DNA of 36,803 bases from Clostridia bacterium (GTDB lineage Bacteria > Bacillota_A > Clostridia > Christensenellales > UBA1242): contig JAFTCZ010000033.1 of assembly GCA_017454425.1 (NCBI GenBank), positions 1-36,803 on the forward strand, given 5' to 3'. The notes beneath the pieces were generated by a model. That model saw only the letters and a program-made list of their open reading frames with translations. It had not been told where the DNA came from and searched no databases. Position numbers and translations under genes: made by a program. Of the stretch, positions 7,988 to 17,200 are shown piece by piece. Numbering within the stretch: position 1 is the stretch's first letter; the number at the start of each line of letters is the position of its first letter.

Positions 7988-10900
7988 ATGCCTACAACGA
8001 CAAATCAAGTCAAAAGTATATTGATAATGTTGTTGTGTCTAGTGGTTTCGCTAGGCATTTTGGCTTTTATCAGTAATAGGCATATTAACGAAAACACTTC
8101 GGCATCTGCCGAGGGCACATTAATTGATCTTAATGATGCAACAGTGCTGACGGCCATGTTTAACGACATGTCTTCAAACTTTTCAACAGTTGGCGTTGGT
8201 TCTTATGATCCAACAAACAATCCATACAAAATTGCCACCGCAGATGATCTTATTAGGCTTGCATATTATGTCAATATTGACCACAACAAAGGATATGCAA
8301 GAGCAAGTTATCAAATGACTTCGCATATTGATTTGTCTGCATTCAATTGGGCACCAATTGGTGGTCTTGCAAACGCAGTTGACAACGCAAACATTCCTTT
8401 TTGTGGTGTATTTAATGGAGATGGTTATTCGGTATTTGGTTTGACAATTAATGCATTTTATTCTTTAGATTCAAACGGGGTAGATGTTTTAATTGCATCG
8501 CAGCCAGGTGACCAAGATGTTATACTAGATAATACATGTGCAGGGCTTTTTGGTGCTGTGTCATATTATGAATATACTGATACAGAATATATGACCAATT
8601 GTGAATGTTATCCCGTAATTAAACTTTTAGGGCTTGCTCATACCCAAATTAAAACAAACGCTTATTATGTGGGCAGTTTGGTGGGATATTTGTGTGGTAA
8701 CAATGATTCGAGCACAACAATAAACATAAGTTCTAGTGGCGTTGCTGATGCTGTGGCTTCTTGTGTTGTGCAAGAATGTTATAACACTGGTTTTGTTCAT
8801 GGCGGATATTATGTTGGTGGAATTGCCGGAATGGTGACAAAGGGCGCTGTTGTTTACAACTGCAGTAATGCCGAAGACTCAAATGCCGATTGGCAAGAAG
8901 TAGCATATGGTGAAGAAAACGCTCTTGCAAAAATTGGTGTTTATGGCATAGATGCAGATTCAAATGTTGGTGGAATTGCCGGCGGTATATTAGAAATTAA
9001 TTCAAGCAATGTCATAGGAAACAGCATAAATGTTGCAAGTGTTGCAAAACTTGGTGTTACAAACAATGTTGGTGGAATTGCAGGATATTCAAACACAAGC
9101 AACAAAGATAACTACAATTCAAATACATATTGTCGCACAATAGTTTATTCTACAATACCAACCTCAAACATGTTGGGAAGGGGATTGGTGTTAAGTGGCT
9201 CGAATTCAATAACAAGATATTCACTTTATTCAAGCCGAATTTCTATTGCCAACATGCCGTCGGGCTCATATTTGCCTTACACTCGTGGCACAGCACCCGA
9301 TTATATTTGGCACATGGGTGCATCTGTCAATAATGGTTTGCCATATCTTACAAGGGTTAGTCCTTTGGTAAAGATACAATTAAAAGTGCAACAATTAGAT
9401 AATGTTACGCCTGGTACTATCAACTTTTATGGATATGATGCAAATGGACAAGTGACAACAGGCACACAGTGGTTTACACCAATTATTATTTCGGGCAACA
9501 CCTTTTATATAGAAATAGGCAAAAGCGTTTCAATAAACACTCAATCAAGCGATAGTGCGTGCTATGAGTTTAAGGAATGGCAGGCAACAAGTTTTTCGAC
9601 TGACGCATATGAGGGCACAACTCAAACCTTAAGCGAGACATACACACAGCCTGTTATGTTTGTATCTACCGATTGTGTTTATACGGCAGTATATGATTAT
9701 GTGTATTATGCAATTTCTACATACAGCAATGATGCAAGATATGGCACTGTATTGGCACAAAAAGCTTTAAGCAACGACTCAAGCAACATAAATTGGGACG
9801 ACATTGAAATGGTTGACGCTAATGTTGTTTATGCAAGAATGGGTGATTATGTCAAGTTTACGGCTTTCCCAAATGCAGGTTATTTGTTTGATAGCGTGAC
9901 TTCAAATGTTGGATCTTACACCATAACAGACAATGCCATAATCGTTCAAACAACCGGTGCCGAAAGTATATCTTTGGTGTTTGTTTCAAAAGAGTATTCT
10001 ATTTCGGTTAATATTCCGCAAGATAATGACGGTAATGATTTGGCAGATTTGGTATTTAACCTAAATGGTGGGGCAAGCCAATCTAGTGTTAATGATGCAC
10101 AATGCTATGGGTCGGTAGTTAATATCGAAATTAGCAATATTATGCAAAACTATTTTCTCAGCCACTATTTAATTAGTGCAGACGGCATGGAAGATGCCAT
10201 ATTAGAAGAAGGCATTAATTCATTTGTTGTTGAAGATTATGATAATTATGTCATAACTCCTGTATTTTACAAACAATCCTACACGGTCAACTTGGTTGAC
10301 ACAAGCGAAAAATACTCAATTAAATTTGTTTCACCTGACTTAAGTGTTGTTCAGGCAAATATTGATTTTGATGCAACATTTAGTGTTGTTGTCGAAAATA
10401 TTGCCATAGGATACAGTTTTGTAAATTGGCAATGTCAATATCAAGGTGATGCAACCGAAACATGGACACTTGACAACCCAACGCTTACAAAAGTGGGGTT
10501 AAGTGGAAATGTTGTACTAACACCAATTATTCAAATAAACACATATATTGTTTCTATTTTGGCAGACACAAACGGAAGCGTTAGTTATGCGGGCGGCAAC
10601 GCGGTTGAATATGGTACAACAATAACAAGTGTTGCAACACCAAATTATGGCTATAAGTTTGTCAATTGGACAGACTCGGGCAATAATGTTTTGGGCACAC
10701 AACCAACACTTAATTATGTTGTTGTGGCAAATTATGAGGCAACGGCAAATTTTGAAGTTGCAACATTTAATGTTGTGTTTGCGGGATATGCTGATGATAA
10801 TGCTTTGTTTGGAACAAATACAATAACTCAAACAAATGCAAGTGGTGTTTACCCTTATGGCGCAAATGTTAACTTTAATGTCGTTTGTCCTGCTGGATAT

Positions 10901-12301
10901 ACCTTTAGTCATTGGCAATTGCTTTCAAGTGCGGGTAGTACCAATTGTGCATTTAACAACAATGGCACGGGTGCAATCTCAAACCTTTCGGGTGATGTAT
11001 ATATAATGGCACATTTTGTTGCCAACAAACACACCCTAACCTTTGGAATAAATAATTTTACATACGGTGATTTTAAGTTTAATTATGATGGCTGGACGCA
11101 ATTTAGCAACACCCAAGACAACGAAGAATTTGTATACAATCATGGTGATATGTTGCAAGTGATGATACTTGACCCATCACAGGCGGTTTATTCAAATATT
11201 GCAAAGAATTATACCTTTAGTCACTGGTTGATTAATCAAACACCATACAATGCCGGAAACATTTTGAGTATTGCAGTTGATGGTGATATGCACATCGAGG
11301 CATATTTTAGGCCAAAAGAATATTCGGTTGTTGTTAACAAAACTTTTGTAGATGGAGCAACAATAAGCGGATTAAACAATGAGTACTATGCATATGGCGC
11401 AAGCATAACATTAACAGCCATTGTTAACACTGGTTATCAATTTGATGGTTGGTATAGTTATGATATTGTTTCGCGTACAAATAAGTTGTTGTCAAGCGAC
11501 AAATCGGTTAGTTTGACAGTAGATGGCGCAAGGTCTTTGATTTGTTCTTTATCAAAACTTGGCACAATAATTGCAAGCCCTAATGATGCTTCATCTGGTG
11601 TGGTGCAAGGTGCGGGCTCATACAAGATTGGGTCAATAATCACATTGACAGCACGACCAAACCAAGGCTTTGCATTTTTGGGGTGGCAGCAAGGTGATAA
11701 CATTATTTCAAAACAATCATCATTTTCTACCGAGGTCACCGAACAAACAAAAGTACTTGAGGCCGTGTTTGGCCCAGAATTTGAAATAAGTATAACACCA
11801 AATAATGTCAAATTTGGCTCATACACGATTCAGCGTGATGAAAATTCTGCCACTGCAGTATTAACAGCTCTTGCAAATGACCATTACAATTTTGTTGGTT
11901 GGGCATATGATGGGCAAATTATTAGTACGGATGCCGAATATGAAGTTAACTTGTCAGGAAATCTTGCACTCGAGGCCGTTTTTGAAAAGAAATTTGACAA
12001 TAACATAATCATAATAATGGTTGGTTGCATTATATTTGCAATTTTGCTTATCATTATATTAACTCAATACATAAAAGCAAAAGAGGCCGAGCCATTAAAG
12101 ACAAGGTTTATACTAGAAAACGCAGAAGACGATGATTATTTATTAACACACAAACGCAAGTCAAAGCGCAATCAAATTGACGCCGTGCCTGTGAGAAAAA
12201 CAAGCATCGACGAAATCGAGCCTGTACCGGTGCGCAAATCTTATACGCCAGTGCAAGAATACAAACGAAAAACAACTACAAAAGACAAAAAACAAGGGTA
12301 A
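7988..12301 (+). CDS. Giant membrane-anchored surface protein with GLUG and InlB-type repeats (SP2)
   Basis: A 1437-aa protein. Residues about 4-27 are a signal peptide or signal anchor. Residues about 78-130 repeat the opening seen in SP1 (PYKIATADDLIRLA, then NWAPIGG). Three VGGIAG GLUG-type repeats follow near 276, 327 and 361. From about 520 to 1310 there are at least eight divergent InlB-type repeats with a G-[YF]-x-F-x-x-W core, for example at about 810, 888, 970, 1075, 1148, 1228 and 1299. A strong membrane span lies at about 1339-1362, followed by a ~75-residue basic, Lys/Arg-rich cytoplasmic tail in which a VPVRK-x-S/T-type motif occurs twice. No LPXTG is present. AGGAGG lies before the ATG and the gap to the PHP gene is 15 nt. 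A membrane-tethered adhesin or envelope protein is inferred; the ligand is unknown. Confidence 0.88.
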   Translation: MPTTTNQVKSILIMLLCLVVSLGILAFISNRHINENTSASAEGTLIDLNDATVLTAMFNDMSSNFSTVGVGSYDPTNNPYKIATADDLIRLAYYVNIDHNKGYARASYQMTSHIDLSAFNWAPIGGLANAVDNANIPFCGVFNGDGYSVFGLTINAFYSLDSNGVDVLIASQPGDQDVILDNTCAGLFGAVSYYEYTDTEYMTNCECYPVIKLLGLAHTQIKTNAYYVGSLVGYLCGNNDSSTTINISSSGVADAVASCVVQECYNTGFVHGGYYVGGIAGMVTKGAVVYNCSNAEDSNADWQEVAYGEENALAKIGVYGIDADSNVGGIAGGILEINSSNVIGNSINVASVAKLGVTNNVGGIAGYSNTSNKDNYNSNTYCRTIVYSTIPTSNMLGRGLVLSGSNSITRYSLYSSRISIANMPSGSYLPYTRGTAPDYIWHMGASVNNGLPYLTRVSPLVKIQLKVQQLDNVTPGTINFYGYDANGQVTTGTQWFTPIIISGNTFYIEIGKSVSINTQSSDSACYEFKEWQATSFSTDAYEGTTQTLSETYTQPVMFVSTDCVYTAVYDYVYYAISTYSNDARYGTVLAQKALSNDSSNINWDDIEMVDANVVYARMGDYVKFTAFPNAGYLFDSVTSNVGSYTITDNAIIVQTTGAESISLVFVSKEYSISVNIPQDNDGNDLADLVFNLNGGASQSSVNDAQCYGSVVNIEISNIMQNYFLSHYLISADGMEDAILEEGINSFVVEDYDNYVITPVFYKQSYTVNLVDTSEKYSIKFVSPDLSVVQANIDFDATFSVVVENIAIGYSFVNWQCQYQGDATETWTLDNPTLTKVGLSGNVVLTPIIQINTYIVSILADTNGSVSYAGGNAVEYGTTITSVATPNYGYKFVNWTDSGNNVLGTQPTLNYVVVANYEATANFEVATFNVVFAGYADDNALFGTNTITQTNASGVYPYGANVNFNVVCPAGYTFSHWQLLSSAGSTNCAFNNNGTGAISNLSGDVYIMAHFVANKHTLTFGINNFTYGDFKFNYDGWTQFSNTQDNEEFVYNHGDMLQVMILDPSQAVYSNIAKNYTFSHWLINQTPYNAGNILSIAVDGDMHIEAYFRPKEYSVVVNKTFVDGATISGLNNEYYAYGASITLTAIVNTGYQFDGWYSYDIVSRTNKLLSSDKSVSLTVDGARSLICSLSKLGTIIASPNDASSGVVQGAGSYKIGSIITLTARPNQGFAFLGWQQGDNIISKQSSFSTEVTEQTKVLEAVFGPEFEISITPNNVKFGSYTIQRDENSATAVLTALANDHYNFVGWAYDGQIISTDAEYEVNLSGNLALEAVFEKKFDNNIIIIMVGCIIFAILLIIILTQYIKAKEAEPLKTRFILENAEDDDYLLTHKRKSKRNQIDAVPVRKTSIDEIEPVPVRKSYTPVQEYKRKTTTKDKKQG

Positions 12302-12323
12302 CAAAAACTCTTGTTTTTGTTTT
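12300..12323 (+). terminator. Weak AT-rich hairpin after the SP2 gene
   Basis: Perfect 9-bp arms AACAAAAAC/GTTTTTGTT (12300-12308 and 12313-12321) around TCTT. The stem is AT-rich and followed only by a short T-rich stretch, so termination may be partial. Confidence 0.45.
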
Positions 12324-12331
12324 GCTTGCAT

Positions 12332-12360
12332 TTGTTTGTTAAGTTTGATAAAATGATAAT
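12332..12360 (+). promoter_or_regulatory. Probable promoter of rpiB
   Basis: TTGTTT (12332-12337), a 17-nt spacer and GATAAT (12355-12360). The ribosome binding site GAGAGGTGA follows just before the ATG at 12374. Confidence 0.5.
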
Positions 12361-12373
12361 AGAGAGGTGAGTT

Positions 12374-12799
12374 ATGTTATATATTGCAAGTGACCATGGC
12401 GGATTTAAGCGAAAGCAGTTTTTGCTTGATTATTTAAGCAAACAAGGGATAAAGTGCGTAGACCTTGGCACACATACTGACGAAAGTACAGATTTTCCTA
12501 TTTATGCAAAAAAACTTGTTGCCAAAGTGTTAGAAAATAAAACCAACCGCGGAATATTAGTTTGTGGCAGTGGGGTAGGAATGAGTATTTGCGCAAATCG
12601 TTTTAAGGGCATAAGGGCGGGCTTGTGCACAACACCCGATTTGGCAAAACTTGCACGCCAGCACAATGATATAAATGTTTTGGTATTAAGGGGAAGATTT
12701 GGTACAAATTTAAGCGCGCAAAAAATGGTACAAGAATTTTTGAATACACCACATCTTGGCGGGAAATATGCAAGAAGAATGAAAATGATAGACGAATAG
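12374..12799 (+). CDS. rpiB: Ribose-5-phosphate isomerase B (RpiB/LacAB family)
   Basis: A 141-aa cytosolic enzyme of normal length. It should interconvert ribulose-5-phosphate and ribose-5-phosphate in the pentose phosphate pathway. Family signatures seen: N-terminal SDHGG (D7, H8), the catalytic-cysteine loop VCGSGVGMSICANR (C64), and H97-N98-D99. A LacA/LacB galactose-6-phosphate isomerase subunit is the alternative, but those act as a pair and only one copy is present. The gene ends inside its own terminator hairpin. Confidence 0.93.
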   Translation: MLYIASDHGGFKRKQFLLDYLSKQGIKCVDLGTHTDESTDFPIYAKKLVAKVLENKTNRGILVCGSGVGMSICANRFKGIRAGLCTTPDLAKLARQHNDINVLVLRGRFGTNLSAQKMVQEFLNTPHLGGKYARRMKMIDE

Positions 12800-12811
12800 T
12801 CTATTTTTTTG
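12788..12811 (+). terminator. Terminator overlapping the rpiB stop codon
   Basis: ATAGAC/GTCTAT (12788-12793 and 12799-12804) around a 5-nt loop, followed by seven or more Ts. The rpiB stop TAG (12797-12799) lies inside the hairpin. Confidence 0.75.
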
Positions 12812-12844
12812 TTTTTATGATAAATTTTGTTGTATGCAAATATT

Positions 12845-12872
12845 TTGTTAACTCAGCTAATATATTTATTAT
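12845..12872 (+). promoter_or_regulatory. Possible promoter of the lipoprotein gene
   Basis: TTGTTA (12845-12850), a 16-nt spacer and TATTAT (12867-12872), in very AT-rich DNA. Confidence 0.45.
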
Positions 12873-12890
12873 ATATATTGCGAGGTGAAT

Positions 12891-13568
12891 ATGAAAAAAA
12901 GTATATTATTTTTGCCAGTATTAATATTAACTTTAATATTTGGCGCTTGCGGCATAGATTTGCATAATCAGCTAAAATCAAATGTTTCCGAAACATGCAC
13001 TTGCTATTTTGTGGGTGAGACCAACGATTATTATGTTAATCTATTTAGTGGTGAACGAGAAAAGACATATAAACTAGATGGTATTTCAACTCAAAGCACA
13101 CAATATGCTCTTTTGTCAGTTAAATGCAAAACAAAACAAGATAACAACGAAATTCAATTTAGCATAGAGATTAACAACGATACAACAGAAGGGGTTTTAA
13201 GCGCAAATCCTTTTGACAACACAATAGAAGCCGATATTCAAAAAACCCTAAACTGTGATGATGAGATATATGTTTATATAAAGTGTGGCGATAATACTCA
13301 AGTTGCCAATCTTAAATGCATTTCAAAAGACTTTTTTGTAAATAGTGATACTGTTTTGGATATTGCAATAGACGAAGTACTAAATCAAAATACACAATTT
13401 GACCCAAATAAAAAATACGAGTGCTTTATTCAGGTGTTAAACAAAGATGATAGTGCACATCAGTATTTTTGGATTGTCAGCATAGTTTCTAGTGAAGGTG
13501 ATGTTTACAATATAATAATAGACACTACATCGGGCAAGGTTTTGGCAAAAAACAGTAACAATTTATAG
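12891..13568 (+). CDS. Small secreted lipoprotein of unknown function
   Basis: A 225-aa protein from the ATG at 12891. The in-frame GTG at 12885 is rejected because it lies inside the ribosome binding site GAGGTG. The N-terminus is MKK plus a hydrophobic stretch ending FGAC, a plausible lipobox with C20 (Phe at -3 is not ideal). The mature part is acidic and Asn/Asp-rich. The C-terminal ~55 residues (FWIVSIVSSEG, then IIIDTTSGKVLA) look like a PepSY-type fold: a Trp strand, then a strand ending in Asp-x-x-x-Gly-Lys. The PepSY resemblance is weak. Function is unknown. Confidence 0.75.
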   Translation: MKKSILFLPVLILTLIFGACGIDLHNQLKSNVSETCTCYFVGETNDYYVNLFSGEREKTYKLDGISTQSTQYALLSVKCKTKQDNNEIQFSIEINNDTTEGVLSANPFDNTIEADIQKTLNCDDEIYVYIKCGDNTQVANLKCISKDFFVNSDTVLDIAIDEVLNQNTQFDPNKKYECFIQVLNKDDSAHQYFWIVSIVSSEGDVYNIIIDTTSGKVLAKNSNNL

Positions 13569-13680
13569 TACTATTTAATAAAATGGCTATGTAGAGATAA
13601 CAACGAAAAAATATTTGCTATACAAAAGAAAAATACATAGAGAGCTACTTTTGATTATTTTAGGAGGTTCAAAAGAATAT

Positions 13681-13896
13681 ATGTTTGGTAAACTATTTGG
13701 TATGGACGGAGGCTGTGGCAACAATTGCGGTTGCGGAAGCAAAAACTCTAGCTGTGATGTATTAACCCTGTTGGTTATTATTTATGTGTTGCTAAACTGT
13801 GGTATACTTAATTGTGGCCTTGACATTTGTACAATATTAATTTTGTTGTTGTTCTTTTGTTGTTGCTACAAAAAGAAAAACCGTTGCGAATGCTAA
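13681..13896 (+). CDS. Cys-rich membrane microprotein
   Basis: A 71-aa reading from the ATG at 13681. AGGAGG at 13662-13667 is strong but 13 nt away, so the start is not certain; the frame is open upstream to 13615. The protein has 12 cysteines. Four lie in a Gly/Cys-rich head (GGCGNNCGCG and SSC). Three are spread through a hydrophobic middle with two likely membrane segments (LTLLVIIYVLL and ICTILILLLFF). Three consecutive cysteines follow, then a basic KKKNRCEC tail. I do not recognise a family. A good terminator follows directly, which supports a real transcript. A metal-binding or spore-surface role would be a guess. Confidence 0.6.
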   Translation: MFGKLFGMDGGCGNNCGCGSKNSSCDVLTLLVIIYVLLNCGILNCGLDICTILILLLFFCCCYKKKNRCEC

Positions 13897-13907
13897 AATA
13901 TAAAAAG

Positions 13908-13931
13908 CCCAAGAAACCCTTGGGTTTTTTG
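13908..13931 (+). terminator. Terminator after the Cys-rich gene
   Basis: CCCAAG/CTTGGG (13908-13913 and 13919-13924) with a 5-nt loop, followed by six Ts. Confidence 0.85.
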
Positions 13932-14164
13932 TTTTTATGAAATTTTACCAGTACTATGCACAAAAAAGCTTACAAATTAAGCATTTTTACACAAAAAAAT
14001 ATGTATTGCATAGTATTGTGCATAGTATTGTTTTTGCAAAATTTTTGCTCTTTGCAGAATTAAATAAAATTCGTCTTTTTTCGCCAGCATACAAATTTTG
14101 TTTTTACAAAAAATGCTTGTGTCAACATAGGGTAATTTTAATAAAAAAATGTATGGCAAATTCG
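13932..14164. other. Intergenic stretch without a credible gene
   Basis: Very AT-rich, between the terminator of the Cys-rich gene and the promoter at 14165. It contains a tandem 12-bp direct repeat (14007-14030) whose core also occurs inverted at 13952-13963. Short overlapping open frames exist on both strands, but none has a ribosome binding site or recognisable protein content. Confidence 0.6.
14007..14030. repeat. Two tandem copies of TGCATAGTATTG
   Basis: Exact 12-bp copies at 14007-14018 and 14019-14030. TTGTGCATAGTA (14016-14027) is also matched exactly, in inverted orientation, by 13952-13963. Confidence 0.8.
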
Positions 14165-14193
14165 TTGACAAAATATGGGCAATGATATACAAT
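14165..14193 (+). promoter_or_regulatory. Near-consensus promoter of the Ig-like surface protein
   Basis: TTGACA (14165-14170), a 17-nt spacer and TACAAT (14188-14193). It places transcription start near 14200 and rules out the in-frame ATG at 14175 as the translation start. Confidence 0.85.
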
Positions 14194-14231
14194 ATCAATG
14201 TTATAAACTTTATATTGCAAGGAGAAAATCA

Positions 14232-17200
14232 ATGAAATTTACTAGCAAAATTGCCAATCAAATCGGACTAATGCTTACAGTTTTGGCAGTAGTTTTGTGT
14301 TTTGGTATATTTACATTATCTAGCACGGGCATTGCAACACAGACTCGCATTGCTGCTGCGGCCGAGCCTGGCTCTGGCCCTGTGCTTACATTAAGTGAGT
14401 ATGTGGCAACTTATTCCGAGACCACAATATACCACCTAAATGATGCAGGTCACACAGAGGTAAAAGGTGTTTTGTTGCCAAAAGCAACAACATCCAGTGG
14501 CGACATTGCTGTTACTGCAAAAAGCCAATCTGGCTTGACTGCAAGGTGTTATGCTGACAGTGAAGTAGAAGATATCTTAAGCGGCAAATACCTTCTTGTT
14601 CCTTCTTACAGCGTTGGCAAGTACAATGTTACTTACACCGCTACTGATGGTGAGATGGTTACATCAAGGACGATTACTGTTTCATTCAACAACAAGAATG
14701 TTGCCTTTGAAGACATCACTTCAACAAACACCAAAAACATAATTCCTAGTGTCGTAAACCCAAACACCGAAATTAAATTTGGCTATCCAAACATTATTTT
14801 GGGTGGCGATACTGACACAAAGTTTTCAAGCAGTGATGCAACAAAAGGTACTTTAACCGTTAAGGTTGTTACACCAACCGGTACCGAAACAGCACTAGCA
14901 GCAGCAGACGGTGTGTTTAAGTACACCCCAACAACAGTTGGTACATACAAGGTTATGTACAGTTATAAGTACACCGCGACAAACGAAACTATTTCAAAAT
15001 CTTACAACTTTAGGGTTGCCGATGCTACACAATTTGATTCTACCAAAATTGACTTAAAAATCAACTCATGGACAAATGGTTCGTTAGATAGCCTAAGTTT
15101 GTCAGTTGGCGAAGAAAAAACTTTGCCTACACCTGTTGTTATTAACACCCAAGACAACGAAGAAGTTGCAACATACAACACCATTAAGGTAGAGTATTAC
15201 AACGAAAATGCATCTACACAAACCAAGTGGGAAACAGTTGTTGAGGCAATTGATGATTACAACTTTACACCAACAAAAGTTGGTAACTACCGTTTTACTT
15301 ACACTTGCAAAGATTTCTTTGGCAACGAGGTAACAAGATTTGTTAATGATGTTGCAGCAACACTTTCAAGCAGTACTCTTGGATTAAAGCTTTCTGCAGC
15401 AGCCTATGATCCAGAAGATGCAAGTTTTGACTATGATGCAATCGAAGATGCCGAATACATGATTCCTACCTATGTTGTAAAAGGCTCAACAGTAACATTT
15501 CCTGCTTTGGCAGTAAAATCATATGGCGATTTTGAGTTAAATTATACACTAACAATTGCTGGTACAACTCCTGACCACTATTACGAATTAAACGATTATG
15601 AATTTAACAAGACAGGTACATTTACTGTTACTTATCAAGTTGCTTACAAAGACAATCCAAACCAACGCGTAACAAAATCATACGAAATAGAAGTTTTGTC
15701 TGCTGACATTGCAAAAGAATTAAAGGGTACGCTTACAGGCTTGCCAAATTCTGCAAAAGCAGGTGCAACAATAAATTTTGGCATAACATCAAGCGACAAA
15801 TTTAATGATGACACATCAACTTACAACGGCAAAACAGCAGATCAACACTTAAAAACTGAAGTAACAGCAACACTTAATGCTGCTGATGTAGATGTAGTAA
15901 AGAATGATGATGGTACTTACTCAATAGATCTTCCAACAGATGCTGCAAATGATGCAGATTTGGTTGTTACATTGAATCTAGAAGATTCATTTGGTCAAAC
16001 ATTTACAACTGACAAAACTATCAAAGTTTACAATTATTCAGCTGATACCACAGCACCAACATTTGATGCAGGGTTACTTGGCGATATTAATGCAAAAACA
16101 GCAGCGCAATTAACTTTTGCAAGAGGAACCGAAGTTGCAGTTTTGCCTTTGGCAGCAACAGACGCACAATCAAGAGTTGCAATTGATGTTTTGGTAAAAA
16201 ATAATAACAACACAATACTCAAAAAGTCTGTGTTTGCAGTAAATTCTGTCGCTCCTTACAGCGCAGCAATACAAGAAAATCAATTTAAGTTTACACTTGG
16301 AAACACAGGTATTTATACAATCACTTATGTTGCAACTGACGAAAACAACAACCAAGCAATATTTACTTACAACATTTTGTCACAATCAGATGCCACACCT
16401 GGTGTAACATTAAAGAACATATCTTCAACAAACATTGGACAAACAGTCGAACTTGCTGATGCCGTAACAGTTACACTTGATGGTGCAACAGTTGATTATA
16501 ACGCAGTATTAGTAACTGACACAACCGTTGACGAAACAAATATTGTTACTTACATCAACAACAATGGCATTGCAATGAATACAGTTCTTATCCGCCTTGA
16601 TGGTGACTTTGAAAGAGGCGACACACTTACCTCAATTGTGGTAAAAGGTGATGTTGCATTAAAAGTTTGGGCATATGGTGATAACGCCGATGAAAACAAA
16701 CGCATTAATGTAAATGACTATAAAGAAGGCAACATTGTTGCAACAGACACTACAAAACCGCAATTTAACATTGGTGGTGATTATGGCAGTGCCAACCGCA
16801 CAATTGCCCTTGACGAAACAACAGGCGAAGCCGAAGTTCAACTTGGGTGGTTTGAAGATGTAAATGATGCGGCACTAGGCTATGAGGGCAGTGGTGTTAA
16901 GAATATGACAATTACTGCAACCTACGAAAGTGACAGCGACCCAGTATTTACAATTACAAAATCTCCAACAGATGATGTAGACCTTAATGACATTAAGTTT
17001 ACAGCAACCAAAAACGGAAAAATCAACATTGTATATACTGTTGCAGACTATTCAAACAACGAAGCAACCACAACACTTGTTTACAGCATGGGTGATTGCA
17101 TTCCTCCTACAGTAACAATTGGTGACCAAGATGTAACACAAACCATCAAAATCAAATCTGGTGAAAAAGGTACATTTACCCTCGACCTCGAAAAATTGGT

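Noticed and set aside
10517..10918. 133-aa open frame on the minus strand inside SP2
   Set aside because: Antisense to a clear repeat protein; its Cys/Ile/Asn-rich product mirrors the repeated GTT/ACA codons on the other strand. No ribosome binding site.
11458..11826. 122-aa minus-strand open frame
   Set aside because: Shadow of SP2 repeats; no ribosome binding site or family resemblance.
13937..14185. 82-aa open frame upstream of SP3
   Set aside because: It runs through the -35 of the SP3 promoter, begins in the tail of a terminator and has no ribosome binding site.
14175..14231. Upstream in-frame start of SP3
   Set aside because: It lies between the -35 and -10 boxes of the promoter, so it would not be in the mRNA. 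The ATG at 14232 has AAGGAG and starts a proper signal peptide.
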